In this document: one piece after another, positions 62,610 through 64,000 of the stretch
How the letters are laid out: every line of letters starts with the position of its first letter
Position numbering within the stretch: the stretch's first letter is position 1
Assembly: GCA_944391395.1 (NCBI GenBank)
Contig: CALXTI010000004.1
Span: 1 to 64,000 of the forward strand
Direction of reading: 5' to 3'
Origin: an uncultured Alphaproteobacteria bacterium
GTDB taxonomy: Bacteria; Pseudomonadota; Alphaproteobacteria; RF32; CAG-239
Length of the DNA: 64,000 nucleotides
Translations under genes and position numbers: made by a program
The notes under the pieces: model-generated
What the model was told of the DNA's origin: nothing
Seen by the model: only the letters and a program-made list of their open reading frames with translations
Databases searched by the model: none

Positions 62610-62888
62610 ATGTTTGGAAATTTTCTTTTAATTTGCGCCGTGATCGGGATCATAGGCGCTATCTTGGGATGGATATTTGATAAAAGTCAGAATTTTCTTT
62701 CCTGGATTTTATCGTTTGTTATCCCGGGGATAGGAATGGGCATTATTCTTACGGGGATAATGTGGGTAGGATATTTTGTCGGTCTTTTCGGAGACTGGCA
62801 TATATTTAAATTCCACCCTTTCCTAATAGGCTTTTCCTTTGGTGTGGTGAGGGAGATATATCTCCTTATCCGCACCATCGTAGGGTAA
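62610..62888 (+). CDS. Small membrane protein of unknown function
   Basis: A 92-residue protein with three hydrophobic segments (about 3-22, 28-52 and 55-85), rich in glycine and isoleucine. No clear ribosome binding site is seen (AAAAATAAAAAAAT precedes the ATG). A plausible promoter lies 120 bases upstream and a strong terminator follows, which supports an independent unit. No family recognised. Confidence 0.5.
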   Translation: MFGNFLLICAVIGIIGAILGWIFDKSQNFLSWILSFVIPGIGMGIILTGIMWVGYFVGLFGDWHIFKFHPFLIGFSFGVVREIYLLIRTIVG

Positions 62889-62893
62889 GATTA

Positions 62894-62935
62894 AGCACCG
62901 CTTTTGTTTTTCAAAACAAAGCGGCGCTTTTTGTT
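62894..62935 (+). terminator. Rho-independent terminator
   Basis: AGCACCGCTTTTGTTTT pairs with AAAACAAAGCGGCGCT with one bulge and one mismatch, followed by TTTTG. It isolates the small membrane protein gene from tolQ. Confidence 0.75.
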
Positions 62936-63091
62936 TTGCTTTTGGATACAATGCCACGCCGATTTAAATTAACCGCTTCGGTTTCATTCTGCAAAAAAGC
63001 TGTTTTTTATGCCGGAATTAATTGAAAATTTAATATTTTATGCTAAAAAGCCGATAATCATGAAGTTTAAATAAAAAAGGGTTTTAGAAAA

Positions 63092-63838
63092 ATGGAAACA
63101 CAAGCGCTTTCTGATGTTGTTAACACTGCCGCTCAAATGTCCATGTGGGATTTGGTTTGGGCTTCCGATACCGTCACCAAAGTGGTGATGATTGGTTTAA
63201 TTGCCGCCTCTGTTTGGTCTTGGGCGATTATTTTTGAAAAATACGCCACGCTCCGCCATGTCAAAAAAATGTCCAAAAAGTTTGAAGAGGCTTTTTGGTC
63301 CGGCGGCTCGCTTGACCGTTTGTATGACGCCATCGGTAACCGTCCGCGCGACCCGATGTCGGCAATGTTTTTAGCCGCCATGAAAGAATGGCGCCGTTCC
63401 GACATCATGAAATCCAAAACCGACCGCAGTCTGCGCGGCGCTTCATTACAACAGCGCACCGAAAAAGCGATGATGGTTTGTATGGATAAAGAACTTGAAG
63501 ATTTGGACAATCGCTTGGGCTTTTTGGCTTCCACCGGTTCGGTGGCGCCGTTGGTGGGGTTGTTTGGTACGGTTTGGGGCATCATCAATAGTTTTAACGC
63601 CATTGCCGCCACCCAGAGCAACTCGTTGTCCGCGATGGCGCCCGGCATTGCTGAAGCTTTGTTTACCACCGCTTTTGGCTTGATTGCGGCGATTCCCGCC
63701 GTGGTGGCGTATAACATGATAACAACGCAAATTGACCGTTACGCCAACCGGCTGGAAAACTTTATTGCCGAATTTTCAACCATCTTATCGCGTGAAATTG
63801 ATGACACCACCTTAAAGGCGGAAATGGCGGGAGAATAA
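63092..63838 (+). CDS. tolQ: Tol-Pal system protein TolQ
   Basis: TolQ forms, with TolR, the proton-driven inner-membrane motor of the Tol-Pal envelope system. The 248-residue protein has three membrane helices (about 28-48, 143-168 and 185-210). TM2 and TM3 carry the family motifs LGFLASTGSVAPLVGLFGTVWGI and APGIAEALFTTAFGLIAAIPAVVAYN, including the pore threonines. The Tol operon order tolQ-tolR is kept, with 3 bases between the genes. Confidence 0.95.
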   Translation: METQALSDVVNTAAQMSMWDLVWASDTVTKVVMIGLIAASVWSWAIIFEKYATLRHVKKMSKKFEEAFWSGGSLDRLYDAIGNRPRDPMSAMFLAAMKEWRRSDIMKSKTDRSLRGASLQQRTEKAMMVCMDKELEDLDNRLGFLASTGSVAPLVGLFGTVWGIINSFNAIAATQSNSLSAMAPGIAEALFTTAFGLIAAIPAVVAYNMITTQIDRYANRLENFIAEFSTILSREIDDTTLKAEMAGE

Positions 63839-63841
63839 ACC

Positions 63842-64000
63842 ATGGCAAACTCTCCGCGTTTTGTTTCCCACCGCCGCAAAAGCCGCCGCAATGCCGATGT
63901 CAACATCACCAACTTAATGGACGTGATGATGGTGTTATTGGTGGTGTTTATGGTGGCCGCACCATTAATGACATCAGGCATTGCGCTTGATTTGCCCAAA
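63842..64000 (+). CDS. tolR: Tol-Pal system protein TolR, N-terminal part (3' end outside window)
   Basis: The first 53 residues are visible: a basic start with [20 protein letters not shown], then the single membrane helix. D in [15 protein letters not shown] is the proton-carrying aspartate of TolR/ExbD proteins. The periplasmic domain lies beyond the window. It belongs to the tol operon with tolQ. Confidence 0.93.
   Translation, partial: MANSPRFVSHRRKSRRNADVNITNLMDVMMVLLVVFMVAAPLMTSGIALDLPK

Overview
The window is AT-rich chromosomal DNA of a Gram-negative bacterium, most likely a host-associated alphaproteobacterium with a reduced genome. I base this on gene order known from Alphaproteobacteria (rho / coaE-dnaQ and mnmE-mnmG-rsmG-parA-parB around the origin, anmK divergent from tyrS, an IalB-like gene before rlmN, radA-cvpA, tsaD beside a Mic60-like gene, tolQ-tolR), on a short HprK domain protein, and on a pilin-like leader of the type GRSMVEML. 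No complete insertion sequence, integrase or CRISPR array is visible.

Layout. 0-2 kb: end of a low-molecular-weight tyrosine phosphatase, then an AbiE-type toxin-antitoxin pair with a clear promoter/operator. 2-5 kb: a catalytically dead M16 protein, a nitroreductase, a decayed coding remnant and tRNA-Leu(UAA). 5-6.5 kb: psd-pssA (phosphatidylethanolamine synthesis). 6.5-10.7 kb: a little-known minus-strand cluster (small lipoprotein, membrane protein, M49-like peptidase, membrane-anchored AMMECR1-like protein, HAD phosphatase). 10.7-21.6 kb: serS, dnaE, eno and rho on the minus strand, with a dCMP deaminase, a LuxR-type regulator and a pilin-like protein on the plus strand.

21.6-22.07 kb is the probable replication origin: an AT-rich gap with three perfect DnaA boxes and several near matches. 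Genes on either side mostly point away from it. To its right lie coaE, dnaQ, mnmE, mnmG, rsmG, parA and parB; two perfect 16-bp parS sites sit inside mnmG and rsmG. 30.7-40.5 kb holds a CCA-adding-type enzyme, IalB-like protein, rlmN, a cation exporter, and an ABC system whose permease, GldG-like and DUF4340-like parts are fused into one 1149-residue protein, then anmK. 40.5-47 kb: tyrS, an archaeal-type ADP-dependent sugar kinase, a Mic60-like protein, tsaD, nth, and a glycosyltransferase gene broken by a 20-bp tandem duplication. 47-52 kb: a Bat (aerotolerance-type) operon. 52-58 kb: a degenerate nuclease, tsaE, hprK, mlaE-mlaF, radA, cvpA. 58-64 kb: a TPR lipoprotein, a uracil-DNA glycosylase, two paralogous secreted four-cysteine proteins, a small membrane protein, tolQ and the start of tolR.

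The best candidates for undescribed biology are the secreted cysteine-protein pair upstream of tol, the M49-like/AMMECR1-like membrane cluster, the three-part ABC fusion, and the ADP-dependent kinase in a bacterial genome. All function calls come from reading the sequence; no database search was run.
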